NCBI GenBank assembly: GCA_903842065.1
Contig: CAIMKZ010000100.1
Span: 62,001 to 126,000 of the forward strand
Length of the DNA: 64,000 bases
Reading direction: 5' to 3'
Source: an uncultured Acidobacteriaceae bacterium
GTDB taxonomy: Bacteria > Acidobacteriota > Terriglobia > Terriglobales > Acidobacteriaceae
Shown: in pieces, positions 32,370-42,547 of the stretch
How positions within the stretch are numbered: position 1 is the first letter of the stretch
Layout: each line of letters starts with the position of its first letter
The notes under the pieces: model-generated
Databases searched by the model: none
What the model was told of the DNA's origin: nothing
What the model saw: the letters and a program-made list of their open reading frames with translations, nothing else
Translations under genes and position numbers: made by a program

Positions 32370-33608
32370 CTAGCTGATCAACGCGGCCTTCGCCCGCTTG
32401 CCCAACCGCACTACCAACCGCGCAGGCAGCGTCGGAGCCTGAATCGTCATCGACTCCACCACTGAGCCGTCGATCTTCACTGCCTTCTCGGCGATCTTGC
32501 GGTTGGCCTCTGCTCCGCTGGTGGCAAGCTTCAACTGAACCAGCAGTTTGGGCACGCGCAACTGGCCGTCGGGGCCGGCAACGTCGGCAAGAGCAACGGC
32601 AACTTCTTCGAGATCCTCGGCCGCTTCCTTCTGCTGAAACATCCGCGCCCAGTTCTCGTCGGCGCTTTGAGCAGCGGCTTCTCCGTGGAAGCCGGCTACG
32701 ATGGTGCGCGCCAGCTTTTTCTTGGTCTCCATCGGATGCAGAGTCCCGGCCGCAACCTCCGCGCGCATGGCGTCGATCTCGGACTGCTTGAGATCGGTGA
32801 GCAGGAGCCAGTACTTCCACATCAGCTCGTCACTGATCGACATCAGCTTGCCGTACATCTCAGAGGGCGGCTCGTTGATGCCGACTGCATTCCCCAACGA
32901 TTTGGACATCTTCTGCACGCCGTCGAGGCCTTCGAGGATCGGCGTCATGAGGACGATCTGCGGCTTCTGGCCGTAGTGGCGTTGGAGCTCGCGGCCGCAG
33001 AGCAGGTTGAACTTCTGATCGGTGCCGCCGAGTTCGACGTCGCATTCAAGCGCAACCGAGTCGTAGCCTTGCATCACGGGATAGAGCAGCTCGTGGAGGC
33101 TGATGGGCTGTTCGGCGTTGAAGCGCTTCGAGAAGTCGTCGCGCTCAAGCATCTGGCTCACCGTAAAGTGCGCCGTAAGCCGGATCGTTCCCTCGTAGCC
33201 GAGTTTGCCGAGCCACTCGGAGTTGTAGCGAACCTCAGTCACCGATTGGTCGAGGATGCGGAAGACCTGCTGCTTGTAGGTCTCAGCGTTCACGTCGATC
33301 TGTTCGCGCGTCAGCGGCTTGCGGGTCACGTTGCGGCCTGTGGGGTCGCCGATTAGCGCCGTGAAGTCGCCCACCAGGAAGATGACCGTGTGGCCCAACT
33401 GCTGAAAGTGGCGCAGCTTGCGCATCAGCACCGTGTGGCCGAGGTGCAGGTCTGGAGCCGTGGGGTCAAAGCCTGCCTTGATGCGCAGCGGGCGGCCAAT
33501 CGTGCGGCTCAACTCCAAACGCTCGCGGAGGTCGCTGGTGCGGATGATCTCCGCCGCGCCCTTCTCAAGCAGATCCATCTGTTCGTCTACGGGTAGAAAA
33601 GTGCTCAT
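32370..33608 (-). CDS. tyrS: Tyrosyl-tRNA synthetase
   Basis: 412-aa class I aminoacyl-tRNA synthetase charging tRNA-Tyr. The ATP site has HLGH in [15 protein letters not shown] and KMSKS in [10 protein letters not shown]. The C-terminal S4 RNA-binding domain ([30 protein letters not shown]) is present. It is the TyrZ-like branch rather than the E. coli type, judged from HLGH and the long linker. ATG 33608 is chosen as the family start; TATACT lies 10 nt upstream on the minus strand. Confidence 0.96.
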   Translation of the reverse strand: MSTFLPVDEQMDLLEKGAAEIIRTSDLRERLELSRTIGRPLRIKAGFDPTAPDLHLGHTVLMRKLRHFQQLGHTVIFLVGDFTALIGDPTGRNVTRKPLTREQIDVNAETYKQQVFRILDQSVTEVRYNSEWLGKLGYEGTIRLTAHFTVSQMLERDDFSKRFNAEQPISLHELLYPVMQGYDSVALECDVELGGTDQKFNLLCGRELQRHYGQKPQIVLMTPILEGLDGVQKMSKSLGNAVGINEPPSEMYGKLMSISDELMWKYWLLLTDLKQSEIDAMRAEVAAGTLHPMETKKKLARTIVAGFHGEAAAQSADENWARMFQQKEAAEDLEEVAVALADVAGPDGQLRVPKLLVQLKLATSGAEANRKIAEKAVKIDGSVVESMTIQAPTLPARLVVRLGKRAKAALIS

Positions 33609-33645
33609 GGGTGATTTCAGTATAAATTTGCGCCCCGCGCAGCCC

Positions 33646-35232
33646 CTACTCCGCGCTGTTAGCCGCCATCGCCGCAACCTTCGCCTTCTCCGCCATCGCG
33701 GCTGACCGCTCCATCGCTTTTGAGAGTTTTTGCGTCATCACCTGCAAGTGATAGCCCATCACCGCCATCGTCATGGCTGCGCCAAAGCAGCGGCGATAGC
33801 GCGTCACGGCTGAGGCAAGAAACTTCCAGTAACTCCACTGGTGGCAGCCCAGCACGCCCTGGCGGACGATCGAGTGGATCATAGCGCGCATGTTGTCGCG
33901 CGTGAGCAACGGCGGGCTGGGCTGTTTCTTCTCGCGCTTTCTTCCCGGCCCCTTCTCCGGCCTCGGATACACGCGGCTCAGATAGGTCTTCACGCGGTCG
34001 TAGTAGGCCTCGCAGTTGTAGATGCGCTTGAGTACGCTGCGATAGCCCTCGACCAGTTGTGCCGCGTCCATGTGCGGCAGAAAATTCACCCGGGTTCCGG
34101 TGTTATTGCCGGCGTCGTCGTCCACGATTCTGCCTTCGTGTTTCAATCGCCGGAAGAGCTGCGTCCCCGGCATGGCCTGAAGCAGTCCCACCATGGCGAT
34201 CGGAATTCCGCTCTTCTGGATGAACTCCACCATGCGATCGAAGATGTTCTCTCGATCTGTATCAAAGCCGAGGATGAAGCCGCCCATGACCTGCATGCCG
34301 TAGCTCTGGATGGTGGCAACGCTGTCGAGCAGGCTGCGCCGCGTGTTCTGGAGCTTGTTGCTGGCGATGAGTCCCTCTTCGTCCGGCGTTTCGATGCCGA
34401 GGAAGACCGACCGGAACCCGGCCTGCTGCATCATGCGCATCAGTTCGGGATCGTCGGCCAGATTCAGTGAGGCTTCGGTGACGAAATCGACCTTCCACGG
34501 ATTCTCTGCGCGCCACGCGACCAGTGCCCGCAGCAGTTCTTTGGCCCGCGCCTTGTTGCCGATGAAGTTGTCGTCGACGATAAACACCGACTCGTGCCAG
34601 CCCGCGGCGCGCAACTGCGCCAGCTCCGCCAGCACCTGCTCGACCGCCTTGGTGCGCGGCCGCCGGCCGTAGATCTCTATTATGTCGCAGAACTCGCAGT
34701 TGAACGGGCAACCGCGCGAGTACTGCACGGTCATGGTCGAGTAGCGGTTCATGTGGATGAGGCCCAGATCGGGCAGCGGGCTGGATGTCATCTCCGGCCG
34801 TTCGGCAGCCTGGTAGATTTCTTTCGCAGTTCCCTGTTCGAGATCCCGCGCCAGATCGGCGATCAGATCCTCGGCCTCGCCGATAACTACGTAATCGGCC
34901 TTCAGGTCTTCGCGGGTAAGACTGCTGGCGATCGGCCCGCCAACCACTGTGGGGAGACCCAGCGCGCGGCAGCGCTCCACAATCTCAACCAGCGACTCCT
35001 GCTGAATGTGCATGCCACTGAGCAGAATCACGTCTGCCCATTTCAGGTCGCGGTCACGGAGCTTCTCTACGTTCACGTCGACCAAGCGCTTCTTCCAGCC
35101 CCCGGGCAGCAGCGCGGCCACGGTCATCAGACCAAGCGGAGGCTGCGCCGCCCGCTTGCCCAGAAACTTGAGCGCGTATTTGAAGCTCCAGAATGTGTCG
35201 GGAAATTTGGGATAGATCAGCAGGGCGTTCAT
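33646..35232 (-). CDS. B12-binding radical SAM protein, DUF4070/HpnP-like
   Basis: 528-aa enzyme. The N-terminal cobalamin-binding domain lacks a DxHxxG motif, as is common in this group ([29 protein letters not shown]). The radical SAM domain has the CxxxCxxC cluster motif in [33 protein letters not shown] and GIETPDEEG follow, then a C-terminal DUF4070 region ([11 protein letters not shown]). The layout matches HpnP, which methylates hopanoids at C-2, but many paralogues exist and no hopanoid gene is nearby, so methylase of unknown substrate is the safe call. Start at ATG 35232 with GAGGTGG. Confidence 0.8.
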   Translation of the reverse strand: MNALLIYPKFPDTFWSFKYALKFLGKRAAQPPLGLMTVAALLPGGWKKRLVDVNVEKLRDRDLKWADVILLSGMHIQQESLVEIVERCRALGLPTVVGGPIASSLTREDLKADYVVIGEAEDLIADLARDLEQGTAKEIYQAAERPEMTSSPLPDLGLIHMNRYSTMTVQYSRGCPFNCEFCDIIEIYGRRPRTKAVEQVLAELAQLRAAGWHESVFIVDDNFIGNKARAKELLRALVAWRAENPWKVDFVTEASLNLADDPELMRMMQQAGFRSVFLGIETPDEEGLIASNKLQNTRRSLLDSVATIQSYGMQVMGGFILGFDTDRENIFDRMVEFIQKSGIPIAMVGLLQAMPGTQLFRRLKHEGRIVDDDAGNNTGTRVNFLPHMDAAQLVEGYRSVLKRIYNCEAYYDRVKTYLSRVYPRPEKGPGRKREKKQPSPPLLTRDNMRAMIHSIVRQGVLGCHQWSYWKFLASAVTRYRRCFGAAMTMAVMGYHLQVMTQKLSKAMERSAAMAEKAKVAAMAANSAE

Positions 35233-35425
35233 AGGCCACCTCGCAACAGGAGGAGTGGCTGCTCGAGCGCCATCGATTGATGCAGGCTGTACTTCCCGCA
35301 TGGAAGCAATGCGGCCCCGCTCGGTGCGGCAAACAAGTCCTGCGACTATTCTCCCACCGTTTCTCCACCGCGGCGCAAAATTTCATAGTTGGTCAAAATT
35401 GCACACCGGTCTCTCGAAACTGCGC

Positions 35426-35431
35426 TATCTT
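35426..35431 (+). promoter_or_regulatory. -10-like TATCTT, leaderless geometry
   Basis: TATCTT ends 6 nt before ATG 35438. No Shine-Dalgarno sequence is present. Confidence 0.5.
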
Positions 35432-35437
35432 TTCAGC

Positions 35438-36169
35438 ATGGCCAACAGCGCACCCATCAAGCACCAGCCGCGTCCCATGCCCGAGGCGGAGGAAGTCTAC
35501 CGCCGCTGGCTCGAGTTCCTCGACGAAGAGTTCAACCGCCACCAATCTGCCGACCGTCGCGCCGATATCGTCCGCGAGCAGCTTGCCCAGCTCTATCTGG
35601 GCAAGCCTCTGGGTGTAAAGTCCGGCGTGCCGCTCACCTCAGAGCTCGCGGGCCACGTGCTTGCGCTCTCGCTCGATCCGCGCAACATCACGCTTGAGGC
35701 CGAGCACTACACAGACATCGACCAGGACAGGTACGCGCGGCTCAAACCACTGCTCTGGTTCTGGCAGATGTTCGACCGCTCGTCGTTAGGCCTGAATCAC
35801 TGGCTGGGAATTCGGTTCCGCTGCATGTTGGGAAGACACATCTTCGAGCACCTGGGCTCGGGCGTCAAGATCCACCACGGCGTCAATTTCGCCTACGGCT
35901 ACAATCTTTGGATCGGCGACAGCGTCGTGATCCGCCAGCAGGCGATGCTTCAGGACCGCGGCGGCATCCGCATCGGCGATCACGCGCAGATCGGATCGTT
36001 TGCGCGTATCTACTCGCACGTACACCAGTTTGAGCAGCACGACCAGGTGCGGCTTGAGACAACGGTGATCGGCGAGCACGCGCGTATCGCGAGCCACGCC
36101 ATTGTGCTGGCAGGCCAGCATGTGGCACCGGGCGAGACAGTCGGCCACTACCCCGGCGACAGCCAGTAG
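35438..36169 (+). CDS. Left-handed beta-helix acyltransferase, hexapeptide repeat
   Basis: 243-aa protein. The N-terminal half is helical (EEVYRRWLEFLDEEFNRHQSADRRADIVREQL). The C-terminal half has hexapeptide repeats from about residue 140 (VKIHHGVNFAYGYNLWIGDSVVIRQQAMLQDRGGIRIGDHAQIGSFARIYSHVH, TTVIGEHARIASHAIVLAGQHVAPGETV). It resembles maltose/galactoside O-acetyltransferases; H in SHVH could be catalytic. Acceptor unknown, probably a sugar or surface glycan. The start follows from a -10 element 6 nt upstream; a longer frame to 35255 overlaps the divergent gene's leader. Confidence 0.82.
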   Translation: MANSAPIKHQPRPMPEAEEVYRRWLEFLDEEFNRHQSADRRADIVREQLAQLYLGKPLGVKSGVPLTSELAGHVLALSLDPRNITLEAEHYTDIDQDRYARLKPLLWFWQMFDRSSLGLNHWLGIRFRCMLGRHIFEHLGSGVKIHHGVNFAYGYNLWIGDSVVIRQQAMLQDRGGIRIGDHAQIGSFARIYSHVHQFEQHDQVRLETTVIGEHARIASHAIVLAGQHVAPGETVGHYPGDSQ

Positions 36170-36252
36170 GGCTCATCGCCGGGCAGGGCTGCTTCGCTTC
36201 GACATCTGCCAGCGTGCTAACCTGAACTTTCGGTGTTCCGGGAGTGCTTCGC

Positions 36253-36966
36253 TTGCAGTCTGCTGCTTTTCTTATCGCCGTCTTCAAGTTCGTTCTGCTG
36301 TTGTTCTCGCTCAGCTTTCACGAGTGCGCACATGCGTGGATGGCCTCGCGTCTGGGCGACCAGACAGCGCGGATGCAGGGTCGTGTAACGCTCAATCCCG
36401 CTTATCACGTCGATCCCATCGGCACGCTGCTCTTCCCGGCAATCGTGATCTTCGGGCCCCTCTTCGGCATCAACCTCTTTGGCGGATTCCTCATCGGCTG
36501 GGCCAAACCCACGCCGGTTATCACGCGCAACTTCCGCAAGATCGTGCGCGACGACAACCTGACCACGCTGGCCGGTCCGGTCTCAAACCTGATCCTCGTC
36601 GCTGTCTCCTTCGCAATTCTGCTGGTCACCGCCATCGCCGTACCCGATGGCCGCATGATCGTGCGTGGATCGCTCGAAGCGGCCTTCAACCCGGGAGCGG
36701 CGCCCTTCGGCCACCCGGTGGCGGTGCTGTGCACGCTGGCTATCCTCATCAATCTGTCGCTGTTCTTCTTCAACCTGCTGCCCATTCCGCCGCTCGACGG
36801 CAGCCGCGTGGTGCGTAATCTGCTCCCCTACGGCGCGGTGCAACAATACGACCGCATCAACATGTGGCTGAGCTACCTGCTCATGATCACGGTGGGCAGC
36901 TTTCTGCTGCGCCTGCTGCTGTTTCCGTCGCTTACGGTGATCTTTTCCGTGCTGTTGGGCATTTAG
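36253..36966 (+). CDS. Site-2 protease family (M50) zinc metalloprotease
   Basis: 237-aa intramembrane protease. Zinc site: HECAH in SFHECAHAWMASRLGD, and the third ligand Asp in NLLPIPPLDGSRVV. Five or six helices. This short form lacks PDZ domains and matches the group found next to trpS and scpAB in many bacteria. Substrate unknown. The start is a TTG at 36253 after CGGGAG, or a GTG at 36244; there is no in-frame ATG before the first helix. Confidence 0.9.
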   Translation: MQSAAFLIAVFKFVLLLFSLSFHECAHAWMASRLGDQTARMQGRVTLNPAYHVDPIGTLLFPAIVIFGPLFGINLFGGFLIGWAKPTPVITRNFRKIVRDDNLTTLAGPVSNLILVAVSFAILLVTAIAVPDGRMIVRGSLEAAFNPGAAPFGHPVAVLCTLAILINLSLFFFNLLPIPPLDGSRVVRNLLPYGAVQQYDRINMWLSYLLMITVGSFLLRLLLFPSLTVIFSVLLGI

Positions 36967-37089
36967 GCCGCATCCCCCGCTCCCCCGCTACAATGGACTG
37001 AGCCAGTCCAGCACCATTCCCTGTACGGCATCATTCTTTTGGATTCCCGGAACTTCCGGGTTCCCGAATACTATGGAAACGATCAGAAC

Positions 37090-38652
37090 ATGGCAGAATT
37101 AGCGACACAGAATCCCCGTCCCCGCATTTTGAGCGGCATGCGCCCCACCGGCAAGCTCCACCTGGGCAATTACATGGGAGCGCTGGCCAACTGGGTGCGG
37201 CTTCAGAACGAAGGCCAGTACGAGTGCTACTTCTTCATCGCCGACTGGCACGCGCTGACGACCGACTACGCCGATCCGAGCCGGGTGAAACTGAACACAC
37301 TGGATGTAGCTCTGGATTGGCTGGCCGCGGGCCTCGATCCAGGCAAGTCGACTATCTTCATTCAGAGCCATGTTCCACAGCACGCGGAGCTGCACCTACT
37401 CTTCAGCATGATTACCCCGCTCGGATGGCTGGAGCGCGTGCCGACCTACAAGGAGCAGCAAGAAAACATCACCGGCAAGGACCTTAGCACCTACGGTTTC
37501 CTCGGCTATCCGCTGCTTCAGGCCGCCGATATTCTTGTCTACCAGCCTCAGTTTGTGCCCGTGGGCCAGGACCAGGTGGCGCACGTCGAACTCACACGCG
37601 AAGTTGCTCGCCGCTTCAATTCTCTCTACAAGACCGAGGTCTTTCCAGAGCCAGATGCGCTACTGACTCCGTCGCCCAAGCTGCCGGGCACCGACGGCCG
37701 CAAGATGTCGAAGAGCTACGGAAACACGATTGGATTGACCGAAGCGCCGACTACGGTGGCCTTCAAGATTCACAACATGTCAACAAACGGGCAGCGGATT
37801 CGGCAGAGCGATGCCGGCGATCCGGATCTGTGTCCCGTTGCGGACTTGCACAAGGTTTTCAACTCGCCCGATGCGGTTGCCGAGGTGGAGAAGTGCTGCC
37901 GGGCCGCATCGCAACGATGCGAGTTCTGCAAGATGGATGCCGCACGCGCGGTTCACAATGCGATCGGTCACATTCACGACGCCCGCATGTCGATGGAGTC
38001 CCGCATCGACGATACCTGGGAGATGCTGAGAGAGCAGTCGAGGAAGGCCTCGGCTAGAGCCGAGCAGACGATGATGCCGGTGCGCGCGATCTTCGATCTC
38101 TCGCACGATCTGGGGTCTATCCGGCGTTACTTTGCGGTCAACGAGAACCACGATAAAGAGGTTCGCGACCTCAGCCAGCATTCCGATTGGTGGGATCTGC
38201 CCGCCGATCAGCGCGCAAAGCTGCTGCGCAATTACTGGAAAAACAATCTTGTTCCCCGCGACGTTCCTCTTACTCAGGAAAGCAATCGGGAATTCACGAC
38301 TATCGACCGCGAGTTGGAAGAGCCCTTTATCACTGCGAAGAAGAAGCGGGTTTTCGTTTCAACTTCACGCGATATTCTGATGCGGAATCGGTGGCATTTT
38401 GAGATTCCGCTCCGTTCCTATGAGGTTTGGACGCTCCTTTGCTGGAGCGACGAGACCAGAGCACTTTATGATTTTCCAGTCCCACAGAAGACGTTTTCTT
38501 CCGATTTCGCGATGGCGCGCCGAGTTAAGAAGGACGGTAAGATTCCGGTCCAGATAGACCGGACGGAAGAGGGCAAATTTACATTGACCATTGCCGCGCG
38601 GGAAGTTGCCGATATCTCCGCTTTCCAGGGAGACTACGCGCCGCTCAAATAG
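37090..38652 (+). CDS. trpS: Tryptophanyl-tRNA synthetase with a C-terminal extension
   Basis: 520-aa protein. Residues 1-337 are a complete TrpS: GKLHLGNYMGA (HIGH-type, 22-31), KMSKSYGN (205-212), DAGDPDLCPVADLHKVF, CRAASQRCEFCK, and the usual end KASARAEQTMMPVRAIFDL. Another 183 residues follow that are not part of TrpS and match no domain I know. They include many Trp/Arg/Asp residues (DWWDLPADQRAKLLRNYWKN, KKKRVFVSTSRDILMRNRWHF) and are encoded by visibly AT-richer DNA. The frame is continuous. Start at ATG 37090, the family start; TTG 37039 would add 17 residues. Confidence 0.93.
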   Translation: MAELATQNPRPRILSGMRPTGKLHLGNYMGALANWVRLQNEGQYECYFFIADWHALTTDYADPSRVKLNTLDVALDWLAAGLDPGKSTIFIQSHVPQHAELHLLFSMITPLGWLERVPTYKEQQENITGKDLSTYGFLGYPLLQAADILVYQPQFVPVGQDQVAHVELTREVARRFNSLYKTEVFPEPDALLTPSPKLPGTDGRKMSKSYGNTIGLTEAPTTVAFKIHNMSTNGQRIRQSDAGDPDLCPVADLHKVFNSPDAVAEVEKCCRAASQRCEFCKMDAARAVHNAIGHIHDARMSMESRIDDTWEMLREQSRKASARAEQTMMPVRAIFDLSHDLGSIRRYFAVNENHDKEVRDLSQHSDWWDLPADQRAKLLRNYWKNNLVPRDVPLTQESNREFTTIDRELEEPFITAKKKRVFVSTSRDILMRNRWHFEIPLRSYEVWTLLCWSDETRALYDFPVPQKTFSSDFAMARRVKKDGKIPVQIDRTEEGKFTLTIAAREVADISAFQGDYAPLK

Positions 38653-38750
38653 GCAATACCATGATCGAGGTGCGCAACGCCATGAAGATGACGCTGACCA
38701 CCAAACACGGCAGCCGCTGATACCCTACTCCAGCCGACGGAGAACGAACG

Positions 38751-40454
38751 ATGGCCGCAAACACAGCCCCCTGGTGGCGAAGAGCGATTGATTTCGCGAT
38801 CCGGGGAATCCGATCGGTGCTCGGCATCCCCGCCGCTGGCGAGCCAGACTCGGCAGCGCCCGTCGCAATGGAGAGCGGCGTCGTCCCAGACAAGCAGCAC
38901 GAACCGGAAGAAGATATACAGTTGACCGAATCGCTCCCCCAAGTTCCCCCGGAGACCTCTCCCGCACTCGTGCCCGAGTCCGCGCAGCCCGAGCCTGCCG
39001 TCACGTCCGAAATCGCTGCGCCAGTGCAGGCCCCGGCGGCCGTTCCCGCCGAGCCGGAGACCGTTTCCACCACCGAGCCCCAAATTGAGCCTGTACGGGA
39101 ATCTGCGCCTGAGGTTGAGCAAGAGCACATTCACGAGGATCACGACCACCAGGATCACTCCATCGCAGAGCAGCCCGAATCCGAAGCTCACGCGCAATCT
39201 CTGGCCGATGAGCCGACCCCCTGCGAGTTCCATGAGGAGCCCGCGGTTCCACACTACGAGCCTCCCGCACCGGCTGGTTCGATCGAAGAGATCGTAGCCG
39301 CCCCCGAGATGGAAACGCCGGAGACCGCAACAGCGCCGGAGCTGGACGAATCCCACGAAACCTCAGCGTATCTCGAGTCAATCGCCGAAGCCTCTCCGGC
39401 CGAATGGATCGCTGAGCCCGAGATTCTGGCTCAAGAAGAGCCGGAGATGCCGGCCGAACTCCATGAGCCACAAGCAGAGGAGACGATGGACGTTTCCGAT
39501 CCTGAGCAGACCCACACCTCCAGCGAAACTGAGCCTGCCGGAGCTGCCGTACCGGAATCCAAGCCGTCTGTAGCTGCGCCTGCCTCTGAACCTGCGACGG
39601 AGCCGGCGCCTGAGCCTCAGACAGAGCCGCAAGCGGAGCCCGCAGCACCGGCGCGCCTGGCCGTGAAGCGCGAGGACGGCCCCGACAATCTGCCCGTCTC
39701 GATCTTCGTCAGCCAGGTCTACGAAGGCCCGCTCGACCTGCTGCTCGACCTGATCCGTAAGCAGGACATCGACATCTACGACATCCCCATTGCGAAGATC
39801 ACGTCGCAGTTTCTGACCTACGTGAATCACCTCAAGGTCAGCGAGATGGACGTGGCCGGCGAGTTCATCTATACGGCCTCGCTGCTGATCCACATCAAGA
39901 GCAAGATGCTGCTGCCGCGCGAGCCTTCTGCCCTCGAAGACGGTCAGGAAGATCCCCGTCGCGAGCTGGTCGAAAGGCTGCTCGAGCACGAGCGGTTCAA
40001 GAACGCGGCGCAGATGCTCCAGCAGAAGCAGATGCTCGAGGCCGCCAGCTGGACCAACCCCGGCGCACGCGAATTCCGCGGCGACGAGGCCACGGAGCCC
40101 GAGATCGCGGCCGATACGGTCGATCTGGTCCGGGTCTTCCAGGAGATCCTTGAGCGCGCCCGTAACCGGCCTATTATCAACGTGGAAGAGGACTCCATCA
40201 CGGTCGGCCAGATGATCCAGTTTCTCTCCCGGCGGCTCACTATGGAAGATAAGCCGGTGGCCCTGCGCCGCCTGCTGAGCCACACCCACTCCGAACGCGC
40301 CTTGATCGCTATGTTCCTGGCGCTGCTGGAGTTAGTGCGCCTTCAGGCCATTCTGCTGCGCCAGGATCTGCACTTCAGCGAGATCTTCATCAAGAAGAAC
40401 TCCGGCTTTGAGAGCGTCATCGACCAGAACCTGGCCCGGGACGACTGGCAGTAG
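38751..40454 (+). CDS. scpA: Segregation and condensation protein A with long acidic N-terminus
   Basis: 567-aa kleisin of the SMC-ScpAB condensin. The ScpA domain starts only at about residue 315 (LPVSIFVSQVYEGPLDLLLDLIRKQDIDIYDIPIAKITSQFL, FIYTASLLIHIKSKMLLP) and ends with the winged-helix segment (MFLALLELVRLQAILLRQD). Ahead of it lie some 310 residues of Glu/Pro/Ala-rich, apparently disordered sequence with a histidine cluster (EHIHEDHDHQDH) and a short amphipathic N-terminus (PWWRRAIDFAIRGIRSVL) that could touch the membrane. Typical ScpA is near 250 residues. Confidence 0.92.
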   Translation: MAANTAPWWRRAIDFAIRGIRSVLGIPAAGEPDSAAPVAMESGVVPDKQHEPEEDIQLTESLPQVPPETSPALVPESAQPEPAVTSEIAAPVQAPAAVPAEPETVSTTEPQIEPVRESAPEVEQEHIHEDHDHQDHSIAEQPESEAHAQSLADEPTPCEFHEEPAVPHYEPPAPAGSIEEIVAAPEMETPETATAPELDESHETSAYLESIAEASPAEWIAEPEILAQEEPEMPAELHEPQAEETMDVSDPEQTHTSSETEPAGAAVPESKPSVAAPASEPATEPAPEPQTEPQAEPAAPARLAVKREDGPDNLPVSIFVSQVYEGPLDLLLDLIRKQDIDIYDIPIAKITSQFLTYVNHLKVSEMDVAGEFIYTASLLIHIKSKMLLPREPSALEDGQEDPRRELVERLLEHERFKNAAQMLQQKQMLEAASWTNPGAREFRGDEATEPEIAADTVDLVRVFQEILERARNRPIINVEEDSITVGQMIQFLSRRLTMEDKPVALRRLLSHTHSERALIAMFLALLELVRLQAILLRQDLHFSEIFIKKNSGFESVIDQNLARDDWQ

Positions 40455-40786
40455 GCCAGGTTCCGGCCGCCCGACAGCCTCAATCCTCACGCCGCCGGCT
40501 TTTCCACCGTTTCCACCGATACGGCTATCGGGACATTCATGCAGTCTTTACGGGTCTTTTACCGTGCGGGTGTAGAATCGAACTAGCCCAGCACCAGAAC
40601 CCTCATCGCTGGGCAAACAACCGGGGTCTTCGGTTGTTGAGGTTTTATGGACGCCAGCTTATCCCGCGCCTGCTTACTACCCCCCGATCCATCCCCTATG
40701 CATTGCACTTCATCAGCACTTACACCAGGTTCTACCCGGAGGCCCATACTGGCCCGGAGTCTATCCGGCCGTATTGGTGATCTTTA
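40455..40786 (+). promoter_or_regulatory. Intergenic leader of pit with two hairpins
   Basis: No gene in these 332 bp. TAGAAT at 40573-40578 with TTTACG near 40548 is a possible promoter. The leader then holds CCCAGC/GCTGGG (40588-40614) and CAACCG/CGGTTG (40618-40637), followed by TTGAGGTTTTA. The second stem plus the T-rich run could act as an attenuator. A phosphate-responsive leader is only a guess. Confidence 0.4.
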
Positions 40787-42421
40787 ATGGGTGATCTAGC
40801 TACGCTGTTGGAAGTTCTGCCCGAGGCCCCTAAGGTGCCTCCTTCGCCAGTGTTTTTCCCTCCGGCCGATCGTAAGACGCCGCGCAATCGCGCTGGAAAG
40901 TCGGTATTCTTCCTTGTGTTGGTCTGTGGCCTTGCCTATATCGGGGTGCAGGTCGGGCGCGATCTGAACGGAGTGTCGCTGACTAGCGGTTGGCCGTTGG
41001 TCATGCTCGGCCTGGCGCTGCTTATCGCGCTCGGTTTTGAGTTTGTGAACGGCTTCCACGACACCGCCAACGCCGTCGCCACAGTTATTTACACGCACTC
41101 GCTCTCGCCGCATGTGGCCGTCGTCTGGTCGGGCATCTGCAATTTGGCCGGAGTGCTTGCCTCTTCCGGCACTGTAGCCTTTGCCGTCATCACGCTGCTT
41201 CCCGTCGAGTTGATCCTCAAGGTCAGCTCCGGCACGGGTTTTGCGATGGTCTTTGCGCTGCTGATCGCCGCGATTCTTTGGAACCTCGGCACCTGGTACT
41301 TCGGCCTGCCGGCTTCGAGCTCGCACACCATGGTGGGCTCCATCATCGGCGTGGGTCTCGCCAGCCAGTTGATGAACGCGCACGGCCCCTCCGGTCTGGA
41401 CTGGAGCCAGGTCATCAAGGTTCTTGAGGCGCTGCTCATCTCGCCGCTGCTCGGTTTTGCGCTGGCGGCAATTCTCATCCTCATCTCGAAGGCTCTGTTC
41501 AAGTTCCCGGCGCTCTACAAAGCGCCCAAGGGCAAACAGCCTCCACCGTGGCCCATCCGCAGCCTGATGATTGTCACCTGCACCGGCGTGAGCTTCTTCC
41601 ACGGCTCCAACGACGGGCAGAAGGGCATGGGCCTCATCATGCTGATCCTGATCGGCACGGTGCCCACCGCCTACGCGCTCAACCACACAGCGACTCCCGG
41701 CGAGATGCGTGCGTTTGTCGCCGCTTCGGTACAGGCCGAACACGTCCTCGATGCTCACCTCGCGCCCGGCGTTACTGTAGTTGACCCGCGCGGCGATATC
41801 GAACGCTACCTTGAGACCCGCCAGATTGACGCGGCCACGATTCCCGCTTTGCGCCAGCTTGCCTCGGGTCTCGATCGCCAGGTTGCCTCGCACGCTACCT
41901 TCATCGCGCTTCCGCCCCAGGAACAGGCCCAGGTCCGCAACGACATGTACCTGACTGCCGAGACGCTTCGGCAGTTGGACAAGGCTCACAATCCCTCCTT
42001 CACTCCGGTTGAGAGCGCGTCCCTCAAGGCCTATCGCACCCAGCTCGACAAGGCCACTCGGTTCATCCCGCTGTGGGTAAAGATCGCCGTGGCTCTGGCC
42101 CTTGGCCTTGGCACCATGGTCGGCTGGAAGCGCATCGTTATCACTGTGGGCGAACGCATCGGCAACGAACAGATGACCTATGCACAGGGCGCCAGCGCCG
42201 GCCTGATCACCATGGGCACCATCTGGGCGGCAGACACCTTTGGATTGCCGGTCAGTACTACGCACATCCTCAGCTCCGGCATTGCGGGCACTATGGCCGC
42301 CAACGGCAGCGGGCTGCGCTGGGCAACCGTGCGCGCCATCGCCACCGGATGGGTTCTCACCCTGCCGGCGGCGGCGCTGCTCTCCGGATCGCTTTACTTC
42401 CTCTTCCACCTGATCCACTAG
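40787..42421 (+). CDS. Inorganic phosphate transporter, PiT family
   Basis: 544-aa ion-coupled low-affinity phosphate permease. Both inverted-repeat signatures are present: GFHDTANAVATVIYTHSLSP in the first half and FFHGSNDGQKGMGLIML in the second, plus GLPVSTTHILSSGIAGT near the end. About 11 helices. An unusually long hydrophilic loop lies at roughly 300-430 (HTATPGEMRAFVAASVQAEHV...). It stands between scpA and scpB, which are usually adjacent. Confidence 0.93.
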   Translation: MGDLATLLEVLPEAPKVPPSPVFFPPADRKTPRNRAGKSVFFLVLVCGLAYIGVQVGRDLNGVSLTSGWPLVMLGLALLIALGFEFVNGFHDTANAVATVIYTHSLSPHVAVVWSGICNLAGVLASSGTVAFAVITLLPVELILKVSSGTGFAMVFALLIAAILWNLGTWYFGLPASSSHTMVGSIIGVGLASQLMNAHGPSGLDWSQVIKVLEALLISPLLGFALAAILILISKALFKFPALYKAPKGKQPPPWPIRSLMIVTCTGVSFFHGSNDGQKGMGLIMLILIGTVPTAYALNHTATPGEMRAFVAASVQAEHVLDAHLAPGVTVVDPRGDIERYLETRQIDAATIPALRQLASGLDRQVASHATFIALPPQEQAQVRNDMYLTAETLRQLDKAHNPSFTPVESASLKAYRTQLDKATRFIPLWVKIAVALALGLGTMVGWKRIVITVGERIGNEQMTYAQGASAGLITMGTIWAADTFGLPVSTTHILSSGIAGTMAANGSGLRWATVRAIATGWVLTLPAAALLSGSLYFLFHLIH

Positions 42422-42547
42422 CCGGTCGCGGGTTGATATCTCTCCGCGCCCGGCGGCGTGGCGATCCGTGTGTGCCGTTTCCGCAACTGGTCGGATAGCG
42501 CGCTGACCCGTAAAATCCGCTACCATAAAGATTGGTACCTAGTATTC

